Source: Candidatus Iainarchaeum sp. (GTDB lineage Archaea > Iainarchaeota > Iainarchaeia > Iainarchaeales > UBA10219). Taken from it: a DNA stretch of 64,000 bases. Numbering within the stretch: position 1 is the first letter of the stretch; each line of letters starts with the position of its first letter. Made by a program: the position numbers and the translations under genes. The stretch lies in the NCBI GenBank assembly GCA_018304425.1, contig JAGVWE010000002.1, positions 1 to 64,000 on the forward strand, given 5' to 3'. The notes beneath the pieces are model-generated. The model did not search any database. It was not told the DNA's origin and saw nothing but the letters and a program-made list of their open reading frames with translations. Below, in pieces: positions 1-8,352 of the stretch.

Positions 1-610
1 TTGACATCCTCCCCACCCTAAAGGGTGGGGATTCCCTTTGTGTGGGAGAAGTCGGCGAGTGTGCGTTGGAACGCATCGCCTTGGTTGCGGACGTAGGCGC
101 GCATGTGGTTGAGGCCGACGTCGCCGACGGTGCGGTAGAACTTGCCGGGCGTCCACAGGTGGCCTTTGCGGTACATTAACCGCAGGTTGGGATTCAACCG
201 GAAGTACTCGTAACTGCTGCGCCCCTTCAACAGTTGTGCCGCCCGCGCCAACGACATGGCGGGCGGCACCTCGACGACCACGTGCACGTGGTCGGGTTGC
301 ACCGCCAACTCCAACACATGCATGCCGTGCGCAGCCGCGACGTTCAACAGGATGCCCTCCATGTCCCGCTTGTTCCGCTCCTTGCGGAACACGTTCCGCC
401 GGTACTTGGGAATCCACTCAATGTGGTACGCCCACTGGCCCTTGGCATGGGCGACACTATTTAAAACCTGCGCCGCTTTCATAGTGTAACACTCTCCTGT
501 CCTGGCGCGGTCGCTACCGCGCCGGACAGTTGCACTTAAAACCCAGAACAACAGAAATAGACTACGCGGGGCTCGCTCTCATCCCCGCGTTAAAACGCGG
601 GGGTTTCCCG
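1..610 (-). mobile_element. IS200/IS605-family element (TnpA only)
   Basis: A single Y1-HUH transposase gene is flanked by two subterminal hairpins and no tnpB is present. The right end (about 6-36) has a stem of CCCCACCC with GGGTGGGG, and the left end (about 583-603) a stem of CCCCGCG with CGCGGGG. On the transposase strand both hairpins are preceded by GGGAA, as expected for IS200-type ends. The window begins at the right end, so the outer flank is not visible. The left boundary is approximate. The element truncates the integrase gene beside it. Confidence 0.85.
18..482 (-). CDS. tnpA: IS200-type Y1-HUH transposase TnpA
   Basis: Single-strand DNA transposase that would cut and join the hairpin ends of its own element. 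The HUH motif is seen in DHVHVVVEV and the nucleophile is probably the Tyr of MRAYVRNQ near the C-terminus. KGRSSYEYFR and LWTPGKFY are typical of the family. The length of 154 aa is normal. The ATG at 482 was chosen because a GGAGAG sequence lies about nine bases upstream; the frame stays open to 551 but the extra residues do not look like the family. The gene appears intact, so the copy may be active. Confidence 0.9.
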   Translation of the reverse strand: MKAAQVLNSVAHAKGQWAYHIEWIPKYRRNVFRKERNKRDMEGILLNVAAAHGMHVLELAVQPDHVHVVVEVPPAMSLARAAQLLKGRSSYEYFRLNPNLRLMYRKGHLWTPGKFYRTVGDVGLNHMRAYVRNQGDAFQRTLADFSHTKGIPTL

Positions 611-1387
611 CTCGCCACGGCTAATCCAAAGCGGGGCATCCGGATTGTGCGTGTGTGGGTGCGTGTTTGCCCAATCCCTAAGGTAGCCCGTGACCTGGTT
701 TAGCTTGACCTTGCGGCTCCCCGTCTTACCAGTTACGTGAATATAGCAAGAGCCATTCAAGAAAACGAGGTCTTTCAAGCGCAGGCACAAGATTTCGCCT
801 ATTCTGCAGCCGCTTTCAATAAGGCAAGCGATTAAGGCACGATCTCTTGGCGTCTTAGCCGCTCCAAGGACGCGCAAACATTCCTCGTCCGAGGGCAGTT
901 CATCAGCCTTTATTTTGCACTCATCGTGCTTATATGGGTCGTCGCCAGCCAGTTCAGGGCATTCCTCGTAGTTTAAGAGCTTCATCAGAGATGCCTTCTT
1001 TTCTTCTGGCAAACGCCTGACATACCACTTTAGAAAGCCTCGAGTACAGCGTTTAAAGTCCTCGATAGTGTGCAGGGAGTAGCCTTTCTTGGTTAGCGCG
1101 CGCTTGTAGTCACGAATGTGCTGCTCCGTGAAATCATCGAGGGCAACCCCGCCCAGGAAATCGGCGAAACCTTTCATCGTATACAAGAGCTTGGCCTGTC
1201 TTCCAAGAGACAAGGGCTTGTTTCGCCGCCCATACGGCCCAGCCATGTAGTCCTCGTGAAACACCAAGAGCAGCCGATAATTCGCGTTGGCTGCATCCCC
1301 AAGACGGGCAAGCACGCTCTTCAGATTGTTGGCAATCGGGTGGAGAACGAAGCGCGCCCCAGTTCCTTCGATACTTTTTTCTTCCAT
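590..1387 (-). pseudogene. tyrosine recombinase/integrase, 3' end lost to IS insertion
   Basis: XerC/D-like integrase. An N-terminal SAM-like DNA-binding region (about residues 40-135) is followed by the start of the catalytic domain, with the first catalytic Arg in SGCRIGEI and the Lys in TGKTGSR. The reading frame then runs into the IS left end and stops at 590, so the HxxR, His/Trp and Tyr elements of the active site are missing. The ATG at 1387 is preceded by GGAGG with seven-base spacing, which is why it is preferred over 1405. The gene starts 65 bases past the 3' end of tRNA-Thr, the usual position of an integrase at a tRNA attachment site. The missing 3' part would lie beyond position 1. 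Confidence 0.85.
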
Positions 1388-1451
1388 AATATGGCCTCCT
1401 GCCAAGGAACTATTTAAGGGGCCAGGGCAGGCACCATACTACAGGCAAAAA

Positions 1452-1524
1452 GCCACCGGTGGGATTTGAACCCACGACCTGCGCATTACGAGTGCGCTGC
1501 ACAACCAGGCTATGCTACGGTGGC
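1452..1524 (-). tRNA. tRNA-Thr (anticodon CGT)
   Basis: The cloverleaf folds completely: acceptor GCCACCG/CGGTGGC, D-stem GCAT/GTGC, anticodon stem GCGCA/TGCGC around the loop CTCGTAA (anticodon CGT), and T-stem GTGGG/CCCAC with loop TTCAAAT. CCA is not encoded and no intron is seen. The integrase remnant begins just past its 3' end, so this tRNA is a possible integration target. Confidence 0.95.
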
Positions 1525-1579
1525 ATTCCAGGGAATACGGACTTTTTCGGCAAAAGAATTAATAACCCCGTTGGAAAGG

Positions 1580-3058
1580 CTATTTTCCCCGCCACTTCCG
1601 CCAGAGCAGGGACTGCAACTCGCTGATTTTCACGCGGCTTTGCGCCATGGTATTGCGTTCGCGGAGGGTCACGGTCTCGTCCTTGAGCGTGTCGTAATCG
1701 ACCGTGATGGCAAAAGGCACCCCGACCTCGTCCACGCGCGCGTAGCGCTTGCCGATGCTGCCTTTCTCGTCGAAAAAGCTTTCCAGGCCGTGGTCGAGCA
1801 GCAGCTCGTGCACTGCCCAGGCCTTCTCGTACAAGCCGTCCTTTTTCTGGAGTGGGAAGACCGCCACGAAGTGGGGCGCGATTTTTGGGTTCAGGCCCAG
1901 CAGGATTCGTTCTTCTGGGCCGCGTTTTTCCTTGCGGAAGCCCAGGTCCAGCAGGACGTAAAAGGTGCGGTCCAAGCCAATCGAGACTTCGAAGACGTGG
2001 GGGATGAAGGCAGCCTTGTCGCCTTCTTCCTTGATGGACTGGTCAGCCTTGCTGACTTCGCCGTGGCGCTTCAGGTCGTAGTCGGTGCGGTAATTGCAGG
2101 CAATCAACTCAATCCAGCCCAACCCGGTTTCGGCTTCGAAGTCCCAGGTTTCCTTGGCGTAGAAGGCCTTGGTCTCGTCGTCGAGTTCGCGGAAGCGGAG
2201 CTTCTGCGTGGGAATCCCGTACTTCTCGTAGAGTTGCTGGACGCGGGCCAGGCAATAGGCCACGAGCCGCCCGGAAACGATTTTCTGGTCCACGGCTTCC
2301 TGGCAGGAAACCGCCTCAACCTTCTTACCAAGCCGCAGCAAATTCAGCTTGTAGGCCTTGACTTCGTCCCAGCGCTCGACCTCGTTTATTTTCGCGGGAT
2401 TGAAAAAAACTTCTGTTTCCATCTGGCCGAGCTCGCGCTCGCGGAGCAACTGCTGCCGGGGAGCTATCTCATTGCGGAAGCTGCTGCCAACCTGGGAGAT
2501 GCCCAGGGGCAGGGTCTGCCTCGCGACCTTGTAGATGCGGTTGAAGTCCAGGAAAATGTTTTGGCAGGTCTCCGGGCGGAGATAGCAGGGCACGTCGTTC
2601 GAAGCCCCAATCATGACCTTCATCATCATGTTGAACTTCTTGACCTTGTCGAGGGTACCCTTGCACTTGCCGCACACGAGCTTGTGCTCGGCAATCAGTT
2701 TGTCGAGGTGCTCCGTGGTCGCGGCTTCGGGCACGCTTTTCCCCGTCTTTTCTTCGAGTATCTTGTCGGCGCGGTAGAATGCGTGGCATTTCCTGCACTG
2801 CACGATGGGGTCGTTGAAGTTGTCGAGGTGCCCGCTGGCCTTGAACACGGGTTCGGGGAGGATTTGGGACCCGGCGATTTCGACGAAGCCCTCGCGTTCC
2901 ACGAACTCCCGCCTCCAGAAGTCCACGATTTTGCGGCGGATTTTCACGCCCTCGGGGCCGTAGTCGAAGAAGCCGGCAGGGGCATTCGAGTAGATTTCCG
3001 CGGTTGGAAAGAACAGGCCCCTGCGCAGGGCCAGGTTCACGGTTTCCTCGTGTGGCAT
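1580..3058 (-). CDS. glyS: glycyl-tRNA synthetase (class II, archaeal type)
   Basis: Charges tRNA-Gly with glycine. The 492-aa sequence has the N-terminal AEIYSNAPAGFFDYGP block. Four Cys at about 88, 91, 129 and 132 could bind zinc in the insertion. RPETCQ lies at 161-166, motif 2 (FRNEIAPR) at 194-201, and motif 3 (SIGLDRTFY) in the second half, followed by an anticodon-binding domain. The ATG at 3058 has a TATA-like CTTTTTAACC about 25 bases upstream, suggesting a leaderless mRNA. Length is slightly short for the archaeal alpha-2 enzyme but no motif is missing. Confidence 0.95.
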   Translation of the reverse strand: MPHEETVNLALRRGLFFPTAEIYSNAPAGFFDYGPEGVKIRRKIVDFWRREFVEREGFVEIAGSQILPEPVFKASGHLDNFNDPIVQCRKCHAFYRADKILEEKTGKSVPEAATTEHLDKLIAEHKLVCGKCKGTLDKVKKFNMMMKVMIGASNDVPCYLRPETCQNIFLDFNRIYKVARQTLPLGISQVGSSFRNEIAPRQQLLRERELGQMETEVFFNPAKINEVERWDEVKAYKLNLLRLGKKVEAVSCQEAVDQKIVSGRLVAYCLARVQQLYEKYGIPTQKLRFRELDDETKAFYAKETWDFEAETGLGWIELIACNYRTDYDLKRHGEVSKADQSIKEEGDKAAFIPHVFEVSIGLDRTFYVLLDLGFRKEKRGPEERILLGLNPKIAPHFVAVFPLQKKDGLYEKAWAVHELLLDHGLESFFDEKGSIGKRYARVDEVGVPFAITVDYDTLKDETVTLRERNTMAQSRVKISELQSLLWRKWRGK

Positions 3059-3150
3059 GGAACCGATTTAAGGGCTGAAACGGTTAAAAAGGGTGCGCCG
3101 TTCCACCTTCAGGCAAAAAGCTTATTAGCCTCGTGAAAGCCAATTCTACC

Positions 3151-3243
3151 ATGGTTAGACGAGTACCCGCCTTTGAAGCGATTAGACGCATGGTTGCCGG
3201 CCCCGCGGGAGCGCGGTCCAGCGGGGCCAATCACGGGCGATAA
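3151..3243 (+). other. short ORF, possible detached start of the next gene
   Basis: Thirty codons begin with ATG at 3151 (MVRRVPAFEAIRRM...) and end at TAA 3241. A TATA-like AGCTTATTAG at about 3118-3127 places a start of transcription almost on this ATG. The following gene lies in another frame and has no ATG near its 5' end. A frameshift around 3190-3240, natural or a sequencing error, would join the two. The alternative is that this is non-coding. Confidence 0.3.
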
Positions 3244-3284
3244 GCAGGCCCCTGCGAACCTTTGAAGCACGCGCACGAAAGGAG

Positions 3285-3779
3285 TTGCTGCCCCACGTAA
3301 GGCCCGGGCTCTCCCTCGAAGAACACCTGCGGCATGTGAACGCTTCCAGACGAGTCATTTTCAGTTTGCTGCCCGAACGATTGCCTCCACGGGAAGGCGC
3401 CACAGCCATGCACTTGGCCCGCTACCAGGACACGGTGGCCACTGCCCAGGCCCTGCTCGAACATGGAATCGAGTGGACGCCGGCCTTGGCCCGTGACTTC
3501 GAGCGCGCACACCAGTGGAGCCTCGAACACCAGGGGCGAGCCATTCCCCCCGGCTCGCGGACTCGGACCCGGGAGATGAAGGCGTGGGCGCGCGCGGTCC
3601 GCAGCCTCATTAAAAGACGGCAAGAGCGGAGCGTTTCGCCGGAAATGGTCGAGCAAACCCTGGACTACATCAACGAATCACTCCAGCAACTGCTGGGGCT
3701 CCGCAATTACCATTTCTACCAGACGGCGCGAGGCAAGTTCACCACAATGGTGCAAGCGGCTATTCGCCGATCACCTTAA
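3285..3779 (+). CDS. hypothetical protein
   Basis: A 164-aa, Arg-rich and probably mainly helical protein with no family I recognise. The only in-frame start codon near the 5' end is TTG at 3285, without a properly spaced ribosome-binding site, so the true start is uncertain and may involve the short ORF at 3151. Its last 20 bases overlap the end of the convergent yjbQ gene. Confidence 0.5.
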   Translation: MLPHVRPGLSLEEHLRHVNASRRVIFSLLPERLPPREGATAMHLARYQDTVATAQALLEHGIEWTPALARDFERAHQWSLEHQGRAIPPGSRTRTREMKAWARAVRSLIKRRQERSVSPEMVEQTLDYINESLQQLLGLRNYHFYQTARGKFTTMVQAAIRRSP

Positions 3780-4173
3780 TCACCACGCGCTTCTTCCGCT
3801 TCCCATCGAATTCCCCGTAATACACCTGCTGCCAGGGCCCGAGGTCGAGTTTTCCACCGGTTATCGGGAGGATGACTTGGGGATGAACCAGCAGGCTCTT
3901 TAGGTGCGCGTCCCCGTTGTCCTCGCCGGTGTGGTGGTGCCGGTATTTCTTGCCAAAGGGCACGAGCTGCTGGAGGAACTCCTCGATGTCTTGCAGCAGG
4001 CCGTCGTCGGCGTCGTTCACCCAGATGGCCGCGCTGGTGTGCATGGCCCCGACAAAGCAGAAGCCTTCTTTTACCCTGGCCTTTTTCACGGCGGCTTCGA
4101 CCTTGTCCTGGATGTTGATGAACTCGCGGCGCGCTTTCGTCTCGAACCAGAGGTAAGCGGTGTGGGACTTCAT
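3760..4173 (-). CDS. YjbQ/UPF0047 family protein
   Basis: A 137-aa, single-domain protein of the YjbQ family, known from bacteria and archaea and linked to a weak thiamine-phosphate synthase activity. Family signatures are seen: [13 protein letters not shown], the His-rich stretch [16 protein letters not shown] and the C-terminal [14 protein letters not shown]. The conserved His and Asp/Glu probably form the active or metal site. It stands between the arginine operon and glyS and is the last gene on this strand before a convergent pair. The physiological role of the family is unsettled. Confidence 0.9.
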   Translation of the reverse strand: MKSHTAYLWFETKARREFINIQDKVEAAVKKARVKEGFCFVGAMHTSAAIWVNDADDGLLQDIEEFLQQLVPFGKKYRHHHTGEDNGDAHLKSLLVHPQVILPITGGKLDLGPWQQVYYGEFDGKRKKRVVIKVIGE

Positions 4174-4217
4174 GCAGGCATCAGGTCACGAACGGAATAA
4201 AAAAGAATGGCCAGCGC

Positions 4218-4997
4218 CTACTTGGTGACACGTGTGCCCACCGCTTCCGCGGATTGCAGGCATTGCCTGATAGCGTGTTGTTTCGCGCCGATGACCTGAA
4301 CAGCGGCAATACTGGAGTCAACGGCATTCAGGCAGGCGAGGACTTTTGGCACCATGCCCCCGGACACCACTCCCTCCCTCATCAGGCCCCTCGCGACCGG
4401 GGCAGAGACCACAGACAGGAGACTAGCCGCATTGCCTTGGTCGGCCAAGATGCCGGGCACGTCCGAGACGAACACCAAGCGCTTGGCCTCCACGGCGTTG
4501 GCCACCGCGACCGCAACCTCGTCCGCGTTGACGTTCAAGCGCATGCGGCTGCCCTTGGCCAGGCAGGAAACCACGGGAATGACGCCCGACGAAAGCAGGC
4601 CCTGCAGTTCCGCGTCATCGACGGAAGAAACACGCCCCACGAAACCGAGGCCCGCCTTCTTCCGTGCGTGCACGACGAACTTTTTTCCGACGTTCAAGCC
4701 AACCGCGCAAGCTCCCTGCGCCTGCAGGCCGCCAACGATGGCCTGGTTCAAGCGCGTGAGCACTCGTTCCACGATCTCCAGCATGCGCGCGTCCGTGCAC
4801 CGCAAGCCGTTCACTGTTTTTTTCCGCAAGCCCTGCCTCTGGGCTTCGACATCGATTTGCTTGCCGCCCCCGTGGACCACCACGAGCTGGAGGCCCGCTT
4901 GCCAAAGCGCGGCCAAGTCCCCGCAGACCGAAGCGAGCAAGGCCGAATCGCCCAGCACCTTGCCCGACAACTTGACGACCACGATTCCCTCCTTCAT
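4218..4997 (-). CDS. argB: acetylglutamate kinase
   Basis: Phosphorylates N-acetylglutamate in the acetylated arginine branch. The amino-acid kinase fold is clear: KLSGK at 9-13, HGGGKQ at 42-47, NVNADE in the middle and the phosphate-contacting FVSDVPG. Length 259 aa is typical. The LysZ paralogue uses LysW-bound substrates, but no lysW or argX/lysX lies in the operon, so ArgB is preferred. It is the last gene of the operon and its ATG overlaps the argC stop by four bases (ATGA). Confidence 0.9.
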   Translation of the reverse strand: MKEGIVVVKLSGKVLGDSALLASVCGDLAALWQAGLQLVVVHGGGKQIDVEAQRQGLRKKTVNGLRCTDARMLEIVERVLTRLNQAIVGGLQAQGACAVGLNVGKKFVVHARKKAGLGFVGRVSSVDDAELQGLLSSGVIPVVSCLAKGSRMRLNVNADEVAVAVANAVEAKRLVFVSDVPGILADQGNAASLLSVVSAPVARGLMREGVVSGGMVPKVLACLNAVDSSIAAVQVIGAKQHAIRQCLQSAEAVGTRVTK

Positions 4998-5941
4998 TCC
5001 ACCAACCCCTTGCCCTCGGGAAAGCCCAGCAACAGGTTCATGTTTTGCACGGCCTGGCTGGCCGCGCCCTTGAGGAGATTGTCGAGGCTGCCCACCGTCA
5101 CCAGTTCCCCGTTTTCCTTCCCTTCAAACCCGCCGACGGCAAAGAACGGTTTTCCCTGCGCCGAAGCCAGGTCAGGGCAGCCTTTCCCCCACACCTGGAC
5201 GAAGGGCTTCCCCTTGTAAAACGCCTCATACGCCTTCAGGACGTCCCTTCCGGCCTTTGGCTGCTTCAAGGCGGCATGCTGGGTGCAGAGCAGGCCGCGA
5301 AACAAGGGCACCACGTGGGGCGTGAACGAAAAACGGTTGCCCAGCACGGCCTGGATTTCAGGCACCTGCCTGTGCCCAGTCAAGTCATACGCCCACGCGT
5401 TGTCCTTGACCCTTGCCTTGAACTCCGGTGCCGAAGTTTTTTCACGACCCGCACCCGAGTAACCGGACAGGCAATCGAATACGGTGCGCTTCAGCCAGCC
5501 CTTGCTCGTCAGCGGCAGAGCCGAGAGGATGCAGGCAGTCGCATAGCAGCCTGGGTTCGCAACCAAGTCCGCTCTCCGTATCTCGTCCGCGAAAAGCTCG
5601 GGCAACCCATAGGCCACCCTTTTTTCGCCTGCCTCTTTCACCCCGCGGTGGTCGGCGGACAAGTCGATGACCTTGCAGCCGAACTTCGGCGCGAGTTTCG
5701 CGGCCTCGCCGTGCGGGAGACACAAGAAGACCAGGTCGAGGTCGAGGTCAATGAGTTGCTCAATCGAGTAGCCCGTGAAGCGCAGGCCCTTCGACGGAAA
5801 AGTTTGGTCGAGGCTGCTTACTTTTTTTCCGGCAAAGCGCTGCGAGTTCAACGCCTTTACCTCGACGTCATGGCCTTGCAGCAGCAACTTCAAGAGCTCG
5901 AGGCCTGCGAAGCCGCTGGCTCCCACGATGCCCACGTTCAT
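4994..5941 (-). CDS. argC: N-acetyl-gamma-glutamyl-phosphate reductase
   Basis: NADPH-dependent reduction of acetylglutamyl phosphate. The N-terminal nucleotide-binding motif is GIVGASGFAGLELL, and the catalytic Cys is in NPGCYATA. SGYSGAGRE and the C-terminal dimerisation region are present. The ATG at 5941 overlaps the argD stop codon by four bases, which decides the start over the upstream in-frame codon at 5983. Length 315 aa is slightly short for the family but complete. Confidence 0.92.
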   Translation of the reverse strand: MNVGIVGASGFAGLELLKLLLQGHDVEVKALNSQRFAGKKVSSLDQTFPSKGLRFTGYSIEQLIDLDLDLVFLCLPHGEAAKLAPKFGCKVIDLSADHRGVKEAGEKRVAYGLPELFADEIRRADLVANPGCYATACILSALPLTSKGWLKRTVFDCLSGYSGAGREKTSAPEFKARVKDNAWAYDLTGHRQVPEIQAVLGNRFSFTPHVVPLFRGLLCTQHAALKQPKAGRDVLKAYEAFYKGKPFVQVWGKGCPDLASAQGKPFFAVGGFEGKENGELVTVGSLDNLLKGAASQAVQNMNLLLGFPEGKGLVE

Positions 5942-7104
5942 ACGGCAAGCGCCTCCTCCAAGACCGCGACGGCCTGCCTGCATTCCTTCAGCGAAACCGT
6001 GAGCGGAGGCAACAACCTGATCGTGTCATCCCCCACGCCGTTAACCAGCAAACCCTGCGCCCTGCACGCGTCCACCACCGCATCCGCTTTCCCGCCTTGC
6101 ACGCCCAAGCCCAGCATCAAGCCCCTGCCCCTGACCCCCTGCAAGGCCGAATCCGGCCCCATAACGGCGTTTAACGCCTTTGCCAGCCAGGCCCCTTTTT
6201 CGGCGGCCCTTGCCTCCAACCCCTGTTCTTGGATGCAGTCCAAAACCGCCAAAGCCGCGGCGCACGCCAGGGGGTTTCCCCCGAAGGTGCTGCCGTGGTC
6301 TCCTTTTCCAAACTCGATGCCGGCCGCGGCAATCGTGGCTCCGATGGGGAAACCGTTCCCCAGGCCCTTGGCCGTGCACACGATGTCGGGCAGGATTTTC
6401 TCGTGCTGGTACGCGAAAAACTTTCCCGTGCGCGCAACCCCGGACTGGACTTCGTCCAGGATGAGGAGCACGTCCCGCTTCGCGCATATTTCCCTCACTT
6501 CCTGGAGATAACCTTCACTCGGAACGAGAACCCCGGCCTCTCCCTGGATGGGTTCGACGAGGAAGGCCGCGGTGTCCGCGCCAATGGCTTTCTCCAAAGC
6601 ACGGGCATCGTTGAATGGAATCTCCTTGAAACCGGGAACCAAGGGCCTGCAGTAGGCCTTGTACTTTTCCTTGGACGTCGCACTCAAGGCGCCCAGCGTC
6701 CTCCCATGGAACGCGTGCTCCGTGGCAATGATTCCCTTTTTGCCCGAAGCCTTTCGCGCGAGCTTGAGGGCGGCCTCAACCGATTCCGATCCGGAATTCG
6801 AGAAAAAACTTTTGCCCAACCCTGAAACCCTCGCCAACCTCTTGGCGAGCAGGGCCTGGGGCTCGGAGTAGTAGAGGTTCGACGTGGAAACGATTTTGCC
6901 GAGTTGCGCCTTCACCGCCTGCAACACCACGGGGTTGCCGTGGCCAACCACGCAGGTTCCCAGCGAGCCGATGAAGTCCAGGTAGGCTTTTCCCTCCAAG
7001 TCGTATACCCGACTACCCTTTCCCCTGGCGACGGCTAAGGGTTTCCTGGTAAAGCAAGGCTGAAAGTGCCTGGCCTCCAACGCCATGACTTGCCTGGATT
7101 GCAT
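5938..7104 (-). CDS. argD: acetylornithine aminotransferase
   Basis: PLP-dependent class-III aminotransferase that makes N-acetylornithine. SNSGSESVEAALKLAR, the Asp of LILDEVQSG and the PLP Lys in CTAKGLGNGFPIGA are present. GSTFGGNPLACAAAL follows. The ATG at 7104 is used here, but a GTG at 7113 would overlap the argJ stop as GTGA, matching the four-base overlaps elsewhere in the operon. Archaeal homologues are sometimes bifunctional in lysine and arginine synthesis, but the neighbours point to arginine. Confidence 0.92.
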   Translation of the reverse strand: MQSRQVMALEARHFQPCFTRKPLAVARGKGSRVYDLEGKAYLDFIGSLGTCVVGHGNPVVLQAVKAQLGKIVSTSNLYYSEPQALLAKRLARVSGLGKSFFSNSGSESVEAALKLARKASGKKGIIATEHAFHGRTLGALSATSKEKYKAYCRPLVPGFKEIPFNDARALEKAIGADTAAFLVEPIQGEAGVLVPSEGYLQEVREICAKRDVLLILDEVQSGVARTGKFFAYQHEKILPDIVCTAKGLGNGFPIGATIAAAGIEFGKGDHGSTFGGNPLACAAALAVLDCIQEQGLEARAAEKGAWLAKALNAVMGPDSALQGVRGRGLMLGLGVQGGKADAVVDACRAQGLLVNGVGDDTIRLLPPLTVSLKECRQAVAVLEEALAV

Positions 7105-7109
7105 GCTTA

Positions 7110-8291
7110 TCACGTGCAATACGCGGAATTGATTTTCACGTATTCCTCGCTCAAATCACAGCCGAAAGCCGTGGCCGAAGCCCTTCCAATGCCCAGGTCG
7201 ACGAGGATTTCCAGGTGCCTGGCGGAAAGGACTTCCAAGGCAAGAGCCTTGTCAAACTCCTGGGGCCCGCCGCCATTGAACACCTTGACCGGGCCAACGA
7301 ACAAAGCGACCTTCCCCAAATCAAATGCCTGGCCCGTGGAACCCATGGCCGAAAACACTCTCCCCCAATTCAAGTCCCCCCCATGAATGGCTGCCTTGAC
7401 GAGGTTGCTGGACGCGACGGCTTTCGCGAAGGCCACGGCCTGGGCTTCACGCGCCGCGCCCTTCACCTTCACGGCAAACGTCTTGGTTGCGCCCTCTCCG
7501 TCGGCCACGATTTTCTTGGCCAACTCGAGGCAGACAAAGTCCAGGGCCTCCTGAAACTCCGCCACGGAGGGCTTGACTCCGCTCGCCCCGTTGGCGAGTG
7601 CGAACACGCAGTCATTGGTGGACATGTCTCCGTCCACGGAAATCATGTTGAAGCTCTTGTCCACGGCCTGCTTCAATGCTGCCTTCAACGCGGCCGCGTC
7701 GATGACGGCATCCGAGCAAATGACGGCCAGCATGGTGGCCATGTTGGGGTGAATCATGCCACTGCCCTTGGCCATGCCCGCCACCCTGAAACCCTTGCCT
7801 TGCACGGCCACGGTTTTTTCAACGGAGTCCGTGGTCAGGATGGCTTGCGCGGCGTCCAAGGCTGCGAGCCCGGAATCCGACAAGGCGGCCTTCAAGCCCT
7901 TCAACGCCAAAAGCTTGCCCACATCCAAGTGTTTTCCGATGACGCCCGTGGAAGCCGTGAGCACCCGCTCCGGCGGAAGCCCCAGTTCCCCGGCCACCCA
8001 CGCCACTTTCTTGGCCTCGTTTTCAAGGCCCTGCTCCCCCGTGCACGCGTTCGCGACCCCGGAGACAATGGCCACCGCGTTCGCGGCCCCGAAACCATTG
8101 GGCAGTTTCTGCTGGGACAAGAGCACGGGCGCGGCCTTCACGCTGTTGGAAGTGAAGACACCGGCGGCGGCGCACGGCTCCTCGCTGTACACGAGGGAAA
8201 AATCTTTTTTGGCTCTCTTGAAGCCGGCGAACAAGCCCGCGGCCTGAAAGCCCCTTGGAAACGTGATGCCCTGGCCTTGACACGCCTTCAT
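7110..8291 (-). CDS. argJ: glutamate N-acetyltransferase (ornithine acetyltransferase)
   Basis: Moves the acetyl group from acetylornithine to glutamate, giving the cyclic pathway; bifunctional forms also use acetyl-CoA. The autoprocessing site is seen in NMATMLAV, where cleavage before the Thr makes alpha and beta chains and frees the nucleophile. KGSGMIHPN precedes it. Length 393 aa is normal. The absence of argA nearby fits recycling by ArgJ. The gap of 61 bases to argF is the largest in the operon and holds a TATA-like box, so argJ may have its own promoter. Confidence 0.93.
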   Translation of the reverse strand: MKACQGQGITFPRGFQAAGLFAGFKRAKKDFSLVYSEEPCAAAGVFTSNSVKAAPVLLSQQKLPNGFGAANAVAIVSGVANACTGEQGLENEAKKVAWVAGELGLPPERVLTASTGVIGKHLDVGKLLALKGLKAALSDSGLAALDAAQAILTTDSVEKTVAVQGKGFRVAGMAKGSGMIHPNMATMLAVICSDAVIDAAALKAALKQAVDKSFNMISVDGDMSTNDCVFALANGASGVKPSVAEFQEALDFVCLELAKKIVADGEGATKTFAVKVKGAAREAQAVAFAKAVASSNLVKAAIHGGDLNWGRVFSAMGSTGQAFDLGKVALFVGPVKVFNGGGPQEFDKALALEVLSARHLEILVDLGIGRASATAFGCDLSEEYVKINSAYCT

Positions 8292-8338
8292 GGTCTACCC
8301 TCAAAGCGTGAGCCAAGCCACCCTATTCTTGCAGCAAA

Positions 8339-8350
8339 ACATTTATAGTT
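8339..8350 (-). promoter_or_regulatory. possible internal promoter before argJ
   Basis: On the minus strand AACTATAAATGT resembles an archaeal box A. Transcription starting about 25 bases downstream would give a leader of about 29 bases before the argJ ATG at 8291. It sits in the only sizeable gap of the operon. No B recognition element can be confirmed by eye. Confidence 0.4.
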
Positions 8351-8352
8351 CA

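Noticed and set aside
1466-3136. 556-codon plus-strand ORF
   Set aside because: It is antisense to glyS, has no recognisable motif, and long open antisense frames are expected in such GC-rich DNA.
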